From Stigmatella erecta (GTDB taxonomy: Bacteria > Myxococcota > Myxococcia > Myxococcales > Myxococcaceae): 64,000 bases of DNA. The translations under genes and the position numbers were made by a program. Positions 8,705 through 20,140 of the stretch are shown here, piece by piece. The stretch is from the NCBI RefSeq assembly GCF_900111745.1, contig NZ_FOIJ01000019.1:1-64000 (forward strand), written 5' to 3'. The notes below the pieces were generated by a model that worked only from the letters and a program-made list of their open reading frames with translations, made no database searches and was not told where the DNA came from. The stretch's first letter is position 1, and the number at the start of each line of letters is the position of its first letter.

Positions 8705-10744
8705 ATGGGAACGAATCATGAAGGGGTTGCGATTCAGATTCACTTCGAGCAGTCCGCCCGTGCGAACGCCTGGCGCCGCGGCCGGCTTGCGGAAGCGGGG
8801 CAGTCTGTCCAAGCGGTGATCGACGGATTGAAGGCGCGTCCCCTCTGCGATGCGTCCATCTTCAGCAACCCCGTTGAACTCGCCATCGCCCTCCCGGCCG
8901 GCGAGGCCGACGCGGCCGGGAAGCTTCTGATGGCCCTGGCCGCCTCCGCGGGCGAGAAGGGCGCGCACGCGGAGGTGGCGCGCTTCGCGCTCGAAGGGGC
9001 GGTGACGTGCTGGGTGTGGGAGGCCCGCAAGCGCCAGCTGGCCCAGCGCCCACCGGAATCAAGGGACGTGAAGGGGGACTACAAGCTGGCCCAGCGGGCG
9101 CTCCGGGAGCTCGTCCGGATCAAGGCGCCCCCCGAGGCCGCCACGCCTGCCGGGGCGCTCGCGTGTCCGTGTGGTGCCTCCGTCGATGCGAACGCCACGC
9201 GTTGCCCGGGCTGCCGTCAGTCCTTCACCGAGCCGCTCGGGGTGAAGACAGCGCCAGGCGACGCGGCCTCGGCCAGACATGGGCGCGAGCACCTCCAGAA
9301 GCGGGGCGTCGCCCTCGAAGGCACGGACTCCAACCCCGTCACGCTCGTTCGCCCTCGCGGCGCCCGGGAGTGGCTCGAAGCCCAGGAGGTGCTAACCCGG
9401 GCGGGTTTCACCCTGCTCGACGCTCAGGAACTGCGCAGGCGGGTCTCCCTGCTTCAGGAAGCAGCCTCCTGGCCCCAGAAGTATCCCATCGGGGAACCGA
9501 ACCAGACCCCAGGCGCCTGGATTGACGCCCTCCTGAGATCGGTGGATGTCCGCACGCGCGCCACGCTCGAGAAGCTGGGGCGGGACTGCCGGGAAACCCT
9601 GCTCGAACTGGCGGGCGGTCTGCGCCATCCCGAGCCGGGCTGGGCGGCAGCGGCCTCGCTTGCCGGGGTGGCGCTGGAGGAATTCTCGGGTGTCGAGGCG
9701 CAAGCCGCGTTCAGCGTCATCCTGCGGATCGCCTCGCCGAAGGCGCGCGCGAAGCTGGTGCTGTCTGAGTTCGAGGAGCACATCGGGTTCATGGCGCTGG
9801 CCCAGCTGGCGCCGGACCTGCTGAAGCCCCAGGAGCGCAAGGAGTACCTGAGCGGCCTCGAGGGGGAGGCGCTGGGGAGTGTGTCTCAGGTGGGGCGCTG
9901 GCTGGACGCGGTTCAGCGCGTCGAAGGCATCTCCCTGGCGCAGGCGCTTCAGCAAGCGCTCAAGATGGGAACGCGCCCCGATGCGGCAGAGACGTCTCCA
10001 GGGCTCTTCCTGCTCGTGGAGCGGGTCGTCGATTGGGCGGTGGAGCCCTCCGTGATCCCCCACCTGCCGCCGCTCGAAGAGGCCGGACTCGTGAGCGCCC
10101 TCGAGGCGCTGTCCCGGAAGGGTTTTCCGCCCGCCCTCTCCAAGCGCCTCCGGGCGGCGGACAAGGCCGTTCCGCCCTATGGCTTGAAGCAGCTCCCCGC
10201 CTGGGCCTTCGCCCCGGTCCAGGCCGTGAAGCCCACGCTCAAGTGCCCCGAGTGCCGCGCGTCCATGAAGCCCAAGGCAGCGCTCAACGTTCCCCTGCTC
10301 ACGCCGAAGCTCGGCTCCCGGACGATTCAGATCTACGAATGCGAGGCCTGCGCCGCCGAGGAGCCCACGGTGGAGCATGTCCACATCACCCTCGGGCCGG
10401 GCGGCCAGGGAAAGCCGTCCACCCCCAAGGCCTTCGAGGATGCCCCGGACGCGGAGGCTGCGGCGCGGGAGCTCCCCGAGGGCTTCGTGTGGCGCAGATA
10501 CACGCAGTGGCTGGAGGACGCGGGGCTGTCCAGGACGCGGGGCATCCAGCTGGGAGGCTATCCCCATGGCGTCTATTCCGAGGAGCCCCTCATCCGGCTG
10601 TCCTGCCGGCACACCCCCATGCTCCTACAGTTCGAGCCCTCCGCGCTCGGGATGCAGCTTCCCAATATCCGCGTGGCGACCGCGGTGTGCCTGAGTCCGG
10701 GCTGCAAACGTTCCGGCGTGGCGGAGCAGCCCGTGACGTACTGA
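8705..10744 (+). CDS. Large hypothetical protein with zinc-ribbon cysteine clusters
   Basis: 679 residues from the ATG at MGTNHEGVAIQ, which I prefer over an ATG 14 codons earlier. I recognise no family. A CPCG-x9-CPGC cluster lies near residue 155, and a CPEC ... CEAC pair lies near residues 513-550, both looking like zinc ribbons. A further C-H-rich stretch (SCRHTPM, CLSPGCKRSG) closes the protein. The middle is helical and Leu/Ala-rich, suggestive of HEAT-like repeats. No signal or membrane segment is seen. It stands alone between oppositely oriented or unrelated genes. Confidence 0.75.
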   Translation: MGTNHEGVAIQIHFEQSARANAWRRGRLAEAGQSVQAVIDGLKARPLCDASIFSNPVELAIALPAGEADAAGKLLMALAASAGEKGAHAEVARFALEGAVTCWVWEARKRQLAQRPPESRDVKGDYKLAQRALRELVRIKAPPEAATPAGALACPCGASVDANATRCPGCRQSFTEPLGVKTAPGDAASARHGREHLQKRGVALEGTDSNPVTLVRPRGAREWLEAQEVLTRAGFTLLDAQELRRRVSLLQEAASWPQKYPIGEPNQTPGAWIDALLRSVDVRTRATLEKLGRDCRETLLELAGGLRHPEPGWAAAASLAGVALEEFSGVEAQAAFSVILRIASPKARAKLVLSEFEEHIGFMALAQLAPDLLKPQERKEYLSGLEGEALGSVSQVGRWLDAVQRVEGISLAQALQQALKMGTRPDAAETSPGLFLLVERVVDWAVEPSVIPHLPPLEEAGLVSALEALSRKGFPPALSKRLRAADKAVPPYGLKQLPAWAFAPVQAVKPTLKCPECRASMKPKAALNVPLLTPKLGSRTIQIYECEACAAEEPTVEHVHITLGPGGQGKPSTPKAFEDAPDAEAAARELPEGFVWRRYTQWLEDAGLSRTRGIQLGGYPHGVYSEEPLIRLSCRHTPMLLQFEPSALGMQLPNIRVATAVCLSPGCKRSGVAEQPVTY

Positions 10745-10967
10745 GGATATCTTTCCAGGCCTATGATTACCTCTCGGGACATTGATCCAACGAGGGGGAC
10801 GCAATTCGATTCTGTTGTCTATAGCCCAGCATGCGCGGACATTTGTCAGCATGACAACTTCAAACGGAGGCGATGCTCTGGGTCCTCATTGAGTGTGCTC
10901 GGAGGGTGGGTTACAGCAATCGACGGAATTGGCTTTGGACTTGAATCTTTACTCTGAGAGGATGGGA

Positions 10968-11411
10968 ATGGTTTTCCTCAAGTCAGAAACTGCAAAGGTG
11001 GTCTTGTTGGTTCTGGGATCTTTGCCTGGCATCTCCCAGGCGGGTGAATGGTTTCCTTGTGGAGAGCTGAGGCAGTTGTCGGCTTGTCAGCTTCAAGCCT
11101 ATCCCGCTGCGAAATTCGAGTATGGGATTGCGCACAATGTGGCATGGCCTGTGCCTGTGACCTGCTCGACCTGGAATTTGGGATGGCGAATTTATAACTC
11201 TGCTCCTTACTTCATCGACAGCGATAACCCTTCCAGCAGGATGTTGTGGGGAGGATTCATGTTCTATACGGGGACTGCTGCGGCGGACGATAACGAGTGC
11301 CAATCAGGCACATGGCGGCATCAGTACTGGTATTTGGGCTCCAACAACGTAGTGAGTCCCTATGGGAGCAATGGCTGCATTAGCGCGCCACTTATGTGCC
11401 GTGCTAGGTGA
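10968..11411 (+). CDS. Small secreted cysteine-containing protein
   Basis: 147 residues from an ATG with GAGAGG 6 bases upstream; other ATGs upstream lack such a site. A signal peptide (VVLLVLGSLPGISQAG) is followed by a Cys- and aromatic-rich mature part (WFPCGELRQLSACQ, CSTWNLGWRIYN, NECQSGTWRHQYWYLG, GCISAPLMC). The six or so cysteines suggest disulfides outside the cytoplasm. Base composition is clearly less GC-rich than the neighbours, as is the 220-bp leader, which hints at transfer. No family recognised. Confidence 0.7.
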   Translation: MVFLKSETAKVVLLVLGSLPGISQAGEWFPCGELRQLSACQLQAYPAAKFEYGIAHNVAWPVPVTCSTWNLGWRIYNSAPYFIDSDNPSSRMLWGGFMFYTGTAAADDNECQSGTWRHQYWYLGSNNVVSPYGSNGCISAPLMCRAR

Positions 11412-11635
11412 CAGCGGCTGAGCTGTGGGCTCCATCCGCTGCGCGCTGCTGCGGACCAAGGTTCGCACCGATCCTGGCTCCATTCAATTCACCGCCGCGT
11501 AGAGTGCAGCCACGAAGAGCCCTCTTTTGTGGCCTTGGCGGCTGCATTCAGCGGGAGGCAATTTCGCCATGGGCCCACGGGCATTAGTTCCACCACCATG
11601 GAGCAAAGAATTTGAATCAGTGCTCACGGTGTGGC

Positions 11636-12097
11636 TCAGCGCCGGACGGCCAGGATGCGCTTGCCCTTCGCGTCGATGGCGTAGATGGCGCTGAAGTCCA
11701 TCACCGGCGGGCCGCCCATCTCGCACGCTCCCGTGCGGGGGAAGAGCTCCACGTAGATGATTCCCTCGGCCCCGGGGGAGGCGATGACGTCGTAGGACTC
11801 ACGCTGGTAAAGACAGACCTCGCGAGGGGTTGCCCCCTCGTGGGGGTGAGTGTCCCAGGGCAGGAAGTCTTCCATGGCCAGTTGGATGGCGGCCAGCGTG
11901 GGACCGGAGAGGCTCACGCTTCCCTTGGTGGGCAGGTCCATCGGAAAGGTGACGGCGGCGGCCTCTGCCGGCGGTGCATGGATGGGCCGCGGCGGGCGCG
12001 GGAACAGCGCGCACGCGGGCAGCAGGGCGCAGAGCAGCAGGCCCACGAGGAGCGGCGGGGGCGTGTTTCCGGGCCGGTGCGGGTCAGTCGTCGACAC
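11636..12097 (-). CDS. Small lipoprotein, partner of the JAMM-like lipoprotein
   Basis: 153 residues from a GTG that overlaps the 3' end of the upstream gene by 14 bases. The start gives a clean lipoprotein signal (LLVGLLLCALLPAC). The mature part has no motif I recognise; it ends FSAIYAIDAKGKRILAVRR, a beta-hairpin-like closing. The longer open frame upstream lies inside the neighbour's coding sequence. The overlap with the JAMM-like gene indicates one transcript and a shared function at the cell envelope. Confidence 0.7.
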   Translation of the reverse strand: MSTTDPHRPGNTPPPLLVGLLLCALLPACALFPRPPRPIHAPPAEAAAVTFPMDLPTKGSVSLSGPTLAAIQLAMEDFLPWDTHPHEGATPREVCLYQRESYDVIASPGAEGIIYVELFPRTGACEMGGPPVMDFSAIYAIDAKGKRILAVRR

Positions 12098-12719
12098 GGG
12101 TGATGGCTCCGTTCGCTTTGTTTTCAGGCCGGATGAGACCAATGAGCTTCCAGCTTTTTCCCCGGCGCTCATACAGCTCGCCCGGCCTCGCCTCGTTCAT
12201 GTAGGGGATGAGCTTCTGCAGGTGACATGCTTTGTCGAACTGAATCCGGATGGAGTAGAGCTGCGTCGCGGCGACCCGGTCCCGCCGGCTCGTCGTCATC
12301 GGCGAGGGCGACCAGGGGTGGCTGTGGTAGTCCCCGATGAGCACCGTCTGGCCGCGCACGTCCCGGACGGCGCGCGGCACGTAGCAGTTCTTCTCGGAGG
12401 AGACCCGGCCCACCCGCGTGTCCCCCAGCGGCGAGGGGTGGCTGGCGTAGTAGGTGCCGTCCTCCAGGGTGTAGAGGACGCCGCAGTACTCCTGGCCGTG
12501 GTCTCCCGCCTGCGCGCGGGGCAGCCGCATGATGGCCGGGCAGAGCTGGTCAATCACGTCATCCGCGTCCCGCGAGGGGTCCACCGCCTTCCAGGGCCCG
12601 CTCACCCAGACCCGGCCGTCCTGGACGCCGTACGTGGCGGCTTCGCCAGCCGGGGTACTGGCACAGCCCAGCCACCCCCCGCTCACCAGCGTCAGCGTCA
12701 GTCCACGAAGGAACCCCAT
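12084..12719 (-). CDS. Lipoprotein with complete JAMM (JAB/MPN) metalloprotease motif
   Basis: 211 residues. The signal ends WLGC (lipobox, Cys19). The sequence QEYCGVLY (Glu77) followed by GDYHSHPWSP and SRRD (His132, His134, Ser144, Asp147) matches the JAMM signature E ... HxH-x(7-10)-SxxD of zinc isopeptidases and cysteine-releasing enzymes. All ligands are present. JAMM proteins are usually cytoplasmic, so a lipid-anchored version is unusual. It is coupled to the small lipoprotein downstream. The substrate may be a peptide or modified protein in the envelope (inference). Confidence 0.78.
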   Translation of the reverse strand: MGFLRGLTLTLVSGGWLGCASTPAGEAATYGVQDGRVWVSGPWKAVDPSRDADDVIDQLCPAIMRLPRAQAGDHGQEYCGVLYTLEDGTYYASHPSPLGDTRVGRVSSEKNCYVPRAVRDVRGQTVLIGDYHSHPWSPSPMTTSRRDRVAATQLYSIRIQFDKACHLQKLIPYMNEARPGELYERRGKSWKLIGLIRPENKANGAITRVDD

Positions 12720-12896
12720 GCTTACCTCGAAAAACGAGCAAAGCTTGCTTCTCGGTGCTTCATAGCGGATTCGAGATTAGCTGGCAAGTCATGATGACTG
12801 GCCAGGTAGGGTAGGCAGAGGGAAACTCGACAGGGGAGGCAGGCGAACCGGAGACATCCTGAGCTTGCCACCCTACCTTGCAGGTAGGAAGGCGTC

Positions 12897-14630
12897 ATGA
12901 AGAATTGTCTGGAGCGCCCGGGGTGCTGGGTCCTGCTGTGTCTGGGGGTGCTGGCCTGTGCGGACGCCCGGGTGCGGCCGGTGCCTCCCGCCGCGGAGGG
13001 CCTGGCGTTGAAGTACCGGCTCCAGGTCTCCCCGGAGGCCGTGCGCGTGGAACTGGAGATTCGGGGACGGGCCGGGGAGCGGGTGTCGTTGCAGGTGCCG
13101 GACTCCTTGGGGGCGGGCTGCGGCTTGAGGCTCGTCTCGGACGTGGAGGCGTGGGATGGGGCCGGGCGGCGGCTCCCGGTCCTGTCCCCGGAGGGCCACT
13201 CCTGGGAGTGCCGGCTGCCCCACGAGGGCCTGGTGCGGCTCTCCTACCGGGTGCGGACGGAGGCGGGGGCCCATGGCCTGGCGCCGAACGCGCCGGGCGC
13301 TGGCGAGATGCCGGCGTTGGATGCGCACCACGTGTTCCTGCCCGGAGCGCTGGTACTGCTCGCGCCGTCCTCGCCGGACATGGTGAAGGGGCCCATTTCG
13401 GTGGAGTGGCAGGTGCCTGCCGGGTGGCGGGTGCTCACCCCCTTCGGGGCCGAGGCGCCCGGACTGGAGGTGCTCCTCGACAATTACCTCGTGGCGGGAA
13501 CGTTCAGCCAGGTGCCGGTCGAGGTGCCCGGAGGGTTGACGCTGGAGGTGGCCTGGTTTGGCGCGGGCGATGTGGCCCGCTCGGCTTTGCCGCAGATCCT
13601 TCCCCGGGTGTTGGGTGGGGCGGTGGGGCTGATGGGGGGCCGTGCGCCGGTTGGCCGGTATGTGCTGCTGTTACGGCCCGACTTTCCATCCGGCCTGATG
13701 CAAGGCACGCCCCGGCAGGGCTCCCTCCAGGTCCATCTTCCCCGCGAGGTTCCGCTGGAGCGCGCCCATGAAGGGGCGCTGCTGAGCACGCTGGCCCATG
13801 AGTATTTGCACACGTGGGGCAGGGACTCGAAAGCAGAGCTGCAACTCACCTCGGCGCCCGAGCCGGGCGGGGAGATGCGCTGGTTCATCGAGGGCTTCGT
13901 GAACTACCTGGCCCAGCTGGCGCTCCTGGAGGGAGGGGCTCAGGACCTCACGGCCTTTCTCTCCTCGCTGGGCCGGGCGTATGCCGCCGTGGAGCGCCAT
14001 CCCGGGTATGGCCAGGAATCGCTGGCGCAGGCCAGTACCCGGTTCTTCGAGGATCCCGGCGCACGCGCCTTCTCGTACAGCGGGGGCATGGTGGTGGCGT
14101 TCCTGTGTGACCTGGAGCTGCGGCGCCAGGGGAAGGGCACGCTGGCGGGCTTTCTTGGCCGGGTTCCGCCAGGCCGTCTTCCCGTGGATTGGAAGGACTG
14201 GCGGGAGGCTTGGACTCGGCACACAGGCAGTCCGGAGCCCGTGGCGTCGTGGATCCGGACGGCGGCGCCCCTGCCCTTTCTGGACGTCGTGCGCGAGGCG
14301 GGGGGCGTGGTGCGGGAGCAGGCGCGCTGGATCTTCGACGTGGGGTTCGAGGTCCGTCCGGAGGGACTGACCGTGGCGAGCCTCGGCCCGCTCGTGGGGG
14401 CGCAGGGGCTCGCGAGGGGCGATGTGGTGGTCTCCGTGGAAGGCCGGGCCGTCTCCAGCGTGGAGGCCTTTCTCCAGGCGCTGGAGCCCACGGGAAAGTC
14501 CGTGACGGTCCAGCTCATGCGGGAGGGCGTCCCGCGAGAGCTGCGGTTGCACCGGGCCTTCTGGAAGGACTATGCGGTCAGCGCGGACGGCCCGAGTGTC
14601 CTGGGGCAATGGGCACGTCCTGGCCGGTGA
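12897..14630 (+). CDS. M61-like zinc aminopeptidase lipoprotein with C-terminal PDZ domain
   Basis: 577 residues. The signal ends GVLAC (Cys21). A beta-rich N-terminal region leads to HEYLHTW (zinc His301/His305, Glu302) and RWFIEGFVNYLA (Glu332, likely third ligand). This arrangement is typical of glycyl-aminopeptidase-type M61 peptidases. A PDZ-like domain follows at about residues 470-560 (GLARGDVVVSVEGRAVSSVE). Probably anchored at the envelope and acting on short peptides. The SD is weak. It is divergent from the JAMM-like operon, with a promoter region of 177 bases between. Confidence 0.84.
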   Translation: MKNCLERPGCWVLLCLGVLACADARVRPVPPAAEGLALKYRLQVSPEAVRVELEIRGRAGERVSLQVPDSLGAGCGLRLVSDVEAWDGAGRRLPVLSPEGHSWECRLPHEGLVRLSYRVRTEAGAHGLAPNAPGAGEMPALDAHHVFLPGALVLLAPSSPDMVKGPISVEWQVPAGWRVLTPFGAEAPGLEVLLDNYLVAGTFSQVPVEVPGGLTLEVAWFGAGDVARSALPQILPRVLGGAVGLMGGRAPVGRYVLLLRPDFPSGLMQGTPRQGSLQVHLPREVPLERAHEGALLSTLAHEYLHTWGRDSKAELQLTSAPEPGGEMRWFIEGFVNYLAQLALLEGGAQDLTAFLSSLGRAYAAVERHPGYGQESLAQASTRFFEDPGARAFSYSGGMVVAFLCDLELRRQGKGTLAGFLGRVPPGRLPVDWKDWREAWTRHTGSPEPVASWIRTAAPLPFLDVVREAGGVVREQARWIFDVGFEVRPEGLTVASLGPLVGAQGLARGDVVVSVEGRAVSSVEAFLQALEPTGKSVTVQLMREGVPRELRLHRAFWKDYAVSADGPSVLGQWARPGR

Positions 14631-14662
14631 GGCCCGTGCCGCTCGCAATGTATGATGCGCGG

Positions 14663-15610
14663 ATGTCTTCCTCATCCCTGACTCCGGCGGATCTTCAAGC
14701 ACGCACGGCCCGGGCTGTCAGCGCGGCGGTGAACGCGGGCCTTTCGCTCGGGCTCGAAGTGGCTCAGCCCAAGGTCCTGCATGACGTGTTCTCGGTCGTC
14801 GTACACCTCTCGCCAGCGCCCGTGGTGGTCCGGGTTCCCGTGGTGCTGCCGCCCGGGCTGGATGCCGCACGTCAGACCGCGCGCCAGGCCCGCGAGCTGG
14901 CCGTGGTCACCTGGCTGGACAGCCATGGACTGCCGGTGGTGCGTCCGAGCCCCCTGGTGCCGTGCGAGCCCGTGCAGCGGGACGGCTTCTCGATGACGTT
15001 CTGGGAGTTCGTGGAGGTCGATCCCTCGCGCACGCCGGACTATGTCGCCGAGGCGGCGCTCGCGGCCCGCCTGCACGCGGTGCTGCGCGGCTACCCGGGT
15101 GAGCTGCCCTTTCTCTCCCCCCTGGCGGCGACGCTGCCCACGTGCCTGGCGCTCCTGGAGGAGAACCCGGGGCTGCTGCCCCCCGCGGACATCGAGCGGG
15201 CACAGGGAGAATGGGCGCTGCTCTCGCCGCTGCTCTCCACGCGCGAGGGCTTCGCCGCGAAGTTTCCCCAGGTCAGCGTCCAGCCGATCCACGGGGATGC
15301 GCCCTCGTACAACATCCTCCGGACGGCGGAGGGCGTGCGCTATGCGGACTTCGAGGATGTGACGCTGGGGCCGGTGGAATGGGACCTCTCGTTCCTCGGT
15401 CCTCAGGGGGCCGCCGTCTACGACGCGGCGGCGGCGCAGGTGGGGGTAAGGGCGCTCGACCCGGCGGCCCTGCGTGTCGTGGATTCCGCGCGGATGCTCC
15501 AGATGGTGGTCTGTCACGCCCTCGTGCCTCAGCTGCCGATGTTGGCTCAGGGGCTCGCACCGTCACTCCAAGCCTGGCGGGATACGCCCTTCGCGGGCGG
15601 GTTGGCCTGA
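14663..15610 (+). CDS. APH-fold phosphotransferase
   Basis: 315 residues of the aminoglycoside phosphotransferase/choline-kinase fold. The catalytic loop reads HGDAPSYNIL and the metal-binding motif YADFEDVTLGPVEWDL, so the HxD...N and D residues are present. An N-terminal DVFSVVVHLSP...VVVRVP segment stands for the nucleotide lobe. Start ATG chosen at MSSSSLTP; another ATG lies 5 codons upstream. The substrate cannot be told. A 94-residue gene follows after 5 bases. Confidence 0.82.
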   Translation: MSSSSLTPADLQARTARAVSAAVNAGLSLGLEVAQPKVLHDVFSVVVHLSPAPVVVRVPVVLPPGLDAARQTARQARELAVVTWLDSHGLPVVRPSPLVPCEPVQRDGFSMTFWEFVEVDPSRTPDYVAEAALAARLHAVLRGYPGELPFLSPLAATLPTCLALLEENPGLLPPADIERAQGEWALLSPLLSTREGFAAKFPQVSVQPIHGDAPSYNILRTAEGVRYADFEDVTLGPVEWDLSFLGPQGAAVYDAAAAQVGVRALDPAALRVVDSARMLQMVVCHALVPQLPMLAQGLAPSLQAWRDTPFAGGLA

Positions 15611-15615
15611 GAGAC

Positions 15616-15900
15616 ATGCAGATCCAGCTCTTGCAGCTCGCCATGTTGGCAAAGAAGCTTGTCGAGAATTACGAGGCGCGTGGATATGCCACCGTGTCCG
15701 TCGAGGACATGGACCTGTACTGGGTGGTTCAGCCCCCTGAGTGGACGGAGCTTCACCACGAGCCCGCGCTGTCCACCGGCTCGCTGAAGGAGGATTGGGA
15801 GGCGCTCCAGCGCGTGTTGGACGGGCAGATGCCCACCGCTGTGGACTTCGACCGGTTGGCCGCCGTGCTGCGCGCGGTCTCCGAGCGCCTGGCTCGTTGA
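15616..15900 (+). CDS. Small hypothetical protein downstream of the phosphotransferase
   Basis: 94 residues, acidic and helical, beginning MQIQLLQLAMLAKKLVENYEA. I recognise no family. It begins 5 bases after the phosphotransferase stop in the same direction and its codon use matches the neighbours, so co-translation is likely. The sequence after its stop (15901-15941) can form an AGCCTG/CAGGCT hairpin that could end transcription from both sides, but it lacks a T-run. Confidence 0.7.
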   Translation: MQIQLLQLAMLAKKLVENYEARGYATVSVEDMDLYWVVQPPEWTELHHEPALSTGSLKEDWEALQRVLDGQMPTAVDFDRLAAVLRAVSERLAR

Positions 15901-15934
15901 AGCCTGGGGGTGTGTGAAGACCGTTCCGGGCCCC

Positions 15935-16810
15935 TCAGGCTCCTGGAGCGGCGAGCCACTGCGCCCACGAGACGGGGCCCCCTCCGGGGTGGGCGCGGGC
16001 GTACCGGTAGAAGTTCTCCAGGAAATGCGTCCGCTCCTGGATGTAGGGCGCCTTCGCGCTCGCCGGGTCTGCGCTCTTGCGTAAGTCGTAGTCATTCCAC
16101 CGGCGCTGCCGCTCCAGCAGGGCGTCGTAGGAGAGGCAGTGCGCGTGGTGGAGCATGTCGTAGAGCGCGAGGAACGTGGAGGTGCGGCCCTTGCCCCCCC
16201 GGCAATGGAAGTGGAGGTGGACCTGGGGCGGAAGTCCCCGCACCCAGCCGATGAAGCGCGCCACCGCCGCATCGGAGGGACGGGCGTGGTCCGTGACGGG
16301 CAGCCGGAGGGAGTGTCCCGGGGGCAGGTCCAGGAGTTGGGCCTCGTCCGCCACGGTTTGCCGGAGCCACTCGGAGAAGACACGCGGCAGCCCGCGCTTC
16401 ACGTCCTCCACCCGGCCCAGCTGGATGCGCTCGCTGCGCTCCAGGAGCAGGAGCCGGAGGCGCTCCAGCGCAATCACCTGCTCATCCGAGAGCCCCACGC
16501 AGCCCCAGTTGGTCTGCGCGTACCAGCTGATCGCGGCCCCGTTCAGGAAGCCATGGGACTCCTGGCGCAGGTCGATGACGTAGAGCCGCTCGCGGGGGAC
16601 GTTCAGCCGGGCCTGGAGGTCCTTCCACCCCGCCGCCGAGAACTGCGCGCTCCCCGAGCACGCCAGCTCCGCGAGCCCCTCGGTGTCCGGCGAGCGCTCC
16701 ACCGTTCCGGGCGCGCGGAAGCGGCGCACCAGCACCCCCTCGTCATCCAGGACGAGCTGGGCGGAGGAGGCATCGGGGGCCGTGGGGGGAATGCGCATGG
16801 TGAGGAGCAT
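15935..16810 (-). CDS. Cysteine-phytase-like protein phosphatase
   Basis: 291 residues with the PTP loop HCRGGKGRTS (Cys203, Arg209) and an upstream VTDHARPSD holding the likely general acid Asp174. The N-terminal block VIDLRQESHGFLNGAAISWY is the hallmark of PTP-like phytases and their effector relatives, which hydrolyse myo-inositol polyphosphates. No signal peptide is seen, so the protein may be cytoplasmic or exported by another route. The start is supported by a GGGGG run before the ATG. It faces the GH63-like gene with only 32 bases between starts. Confidence 0.82.
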   Translation of the reverse strand: MLLTMRIPPTAPDASSAQLVLDDEGVLVRRFRAPGTVERSPDTEGLAELACSGSAQFSAAGWKDLQARLNVPRERLYVIDLRQESHGFLNGAAISWYAQTNWGCVGLSDEQVIALERLRLLLLERSERIQLGRVEDVKRGLPRVFSEWLRQTVADEAQLLDLPPGHSLRLPVTDHARPSDAAVARFIGWVRGLPPQVHLHFHCRGGKGRTSTFLALYDMLHHAHCLSYDALLERQRRWNDYDLRKSADPASAKAPYIQERTHFLENFYRYARAHPGGGPVSWAQWLAAPGA

Positions 16811-16842
16811 AGCCCCCGATGGCTTCGGGTATGGTGCGCGCC

Positions 16843-19563
<2,721 letters not shown>

Positions 19564-19569
19564 GCACGC

Positions 19570-20085
19570 TCAGGACTGCTGGGGGGCGGAGGCGTCCGTG
19601 GCCTCCGCCATGCTCTGCAGCAGCAGCAGGGCGGTGCGGGCGCGCTGGGTGGTCTCGCGCTGGGCCTCGGGATCCAGCTGCAGGGCCGCCTGGATGTCGG
19701 CGAGCGCCTCGGCCACCTTGCCCTCGCGCAGCAGCAGCTCGCTGCGGCCGCCCAGCGCATCCACGTTGGCGATGTTGAGCTGGAGGGACTGGTTGTACTC
19801 CTCCAGCGCCTCCTGGAAGCGCTCCGCTTGGACGTAGGCGGCGCCCAGGTGACAGTGGAAGACACTGTCATACGGGGAGGCGGCGGTCAGGCCCTTGAAG
19901 ATCTCGATGGCGGCCTGGGTGTGTCCACGCACCATCAGCTCGTAGCCCCGGGTGGCGAGCGCATACATCCGCTCCGGGGACAGGCCGAGGAACTGCGCGG
20001 GGGTGAGCTCGCCGGCGATGAGCCGCTGGCTCAGGCCGGAGTTCGGGGGCAGGGAAGGGGACGCGGGCTGGGAGTTCGTGTTCAC
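19570..20085 (-). CDS. TPR protein of the LcrH/SycD type III chaperone type
   Basis: 171 residues with about three TPR motifs: RMYALATRGYELMVRGHTQ, FHCHLGAAYVQAERFQEAL, and GGRSELLLREGKVAEALA. The N-terminal LTPAQFLGLSPERMYALA and the 150-residue all-TPR layout resemble SycD/LcrH-class translocator chaperones (family knowledge), but general TPR proteins can look alike. A GTG start is used. It lies 55 bases downstream of a DUF1521 protein, itself related to type III effectors, which makes a chaperone-substrate pair plausible. Confidence 0.72.
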   Translation of the reverse strand: MNTNSQPASPSLPPNSGLSQRLIAGELTPAQFLGLSPERMYALATRGYELMVRGHTQAAIEIFKGLTAASPYDSVFHCHLGAAYVQAERFQEALEEYNQSLQLNIANVDALGGRSELLLREGKVAEALADIQAALQLDPEAQRETTQRARTALLLLQSMAEATDASAPQQS

Positions 20086-20140
20086 GGAGTACCTGCTGAA
20101 GTCAGAGGGAAGAACAGGAAGGCGGCGTCAGGACACGCCG

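Noticed and set aside
10763..10957. 64-codon plus-strand frame upstream of the low-GC secreted protein
   Set aside because: No SD, no recognisable motif; more likely the promoter/leader of the next gene.
11484..11726. 80-codon minus-strand frame between the secreted protein and the lipoprotein
   Set aside because: Half of it overlaps the lipoprotein in another frame, and no SD or family signal is present.
15901..15941. Bidirectional terminator between the small gene and the phosphatase
   Set aside because: AGCCTG/CAGGCT arms are short, the loop is 20 bases and no T-run follows; it also overlaps the phosphatase end.
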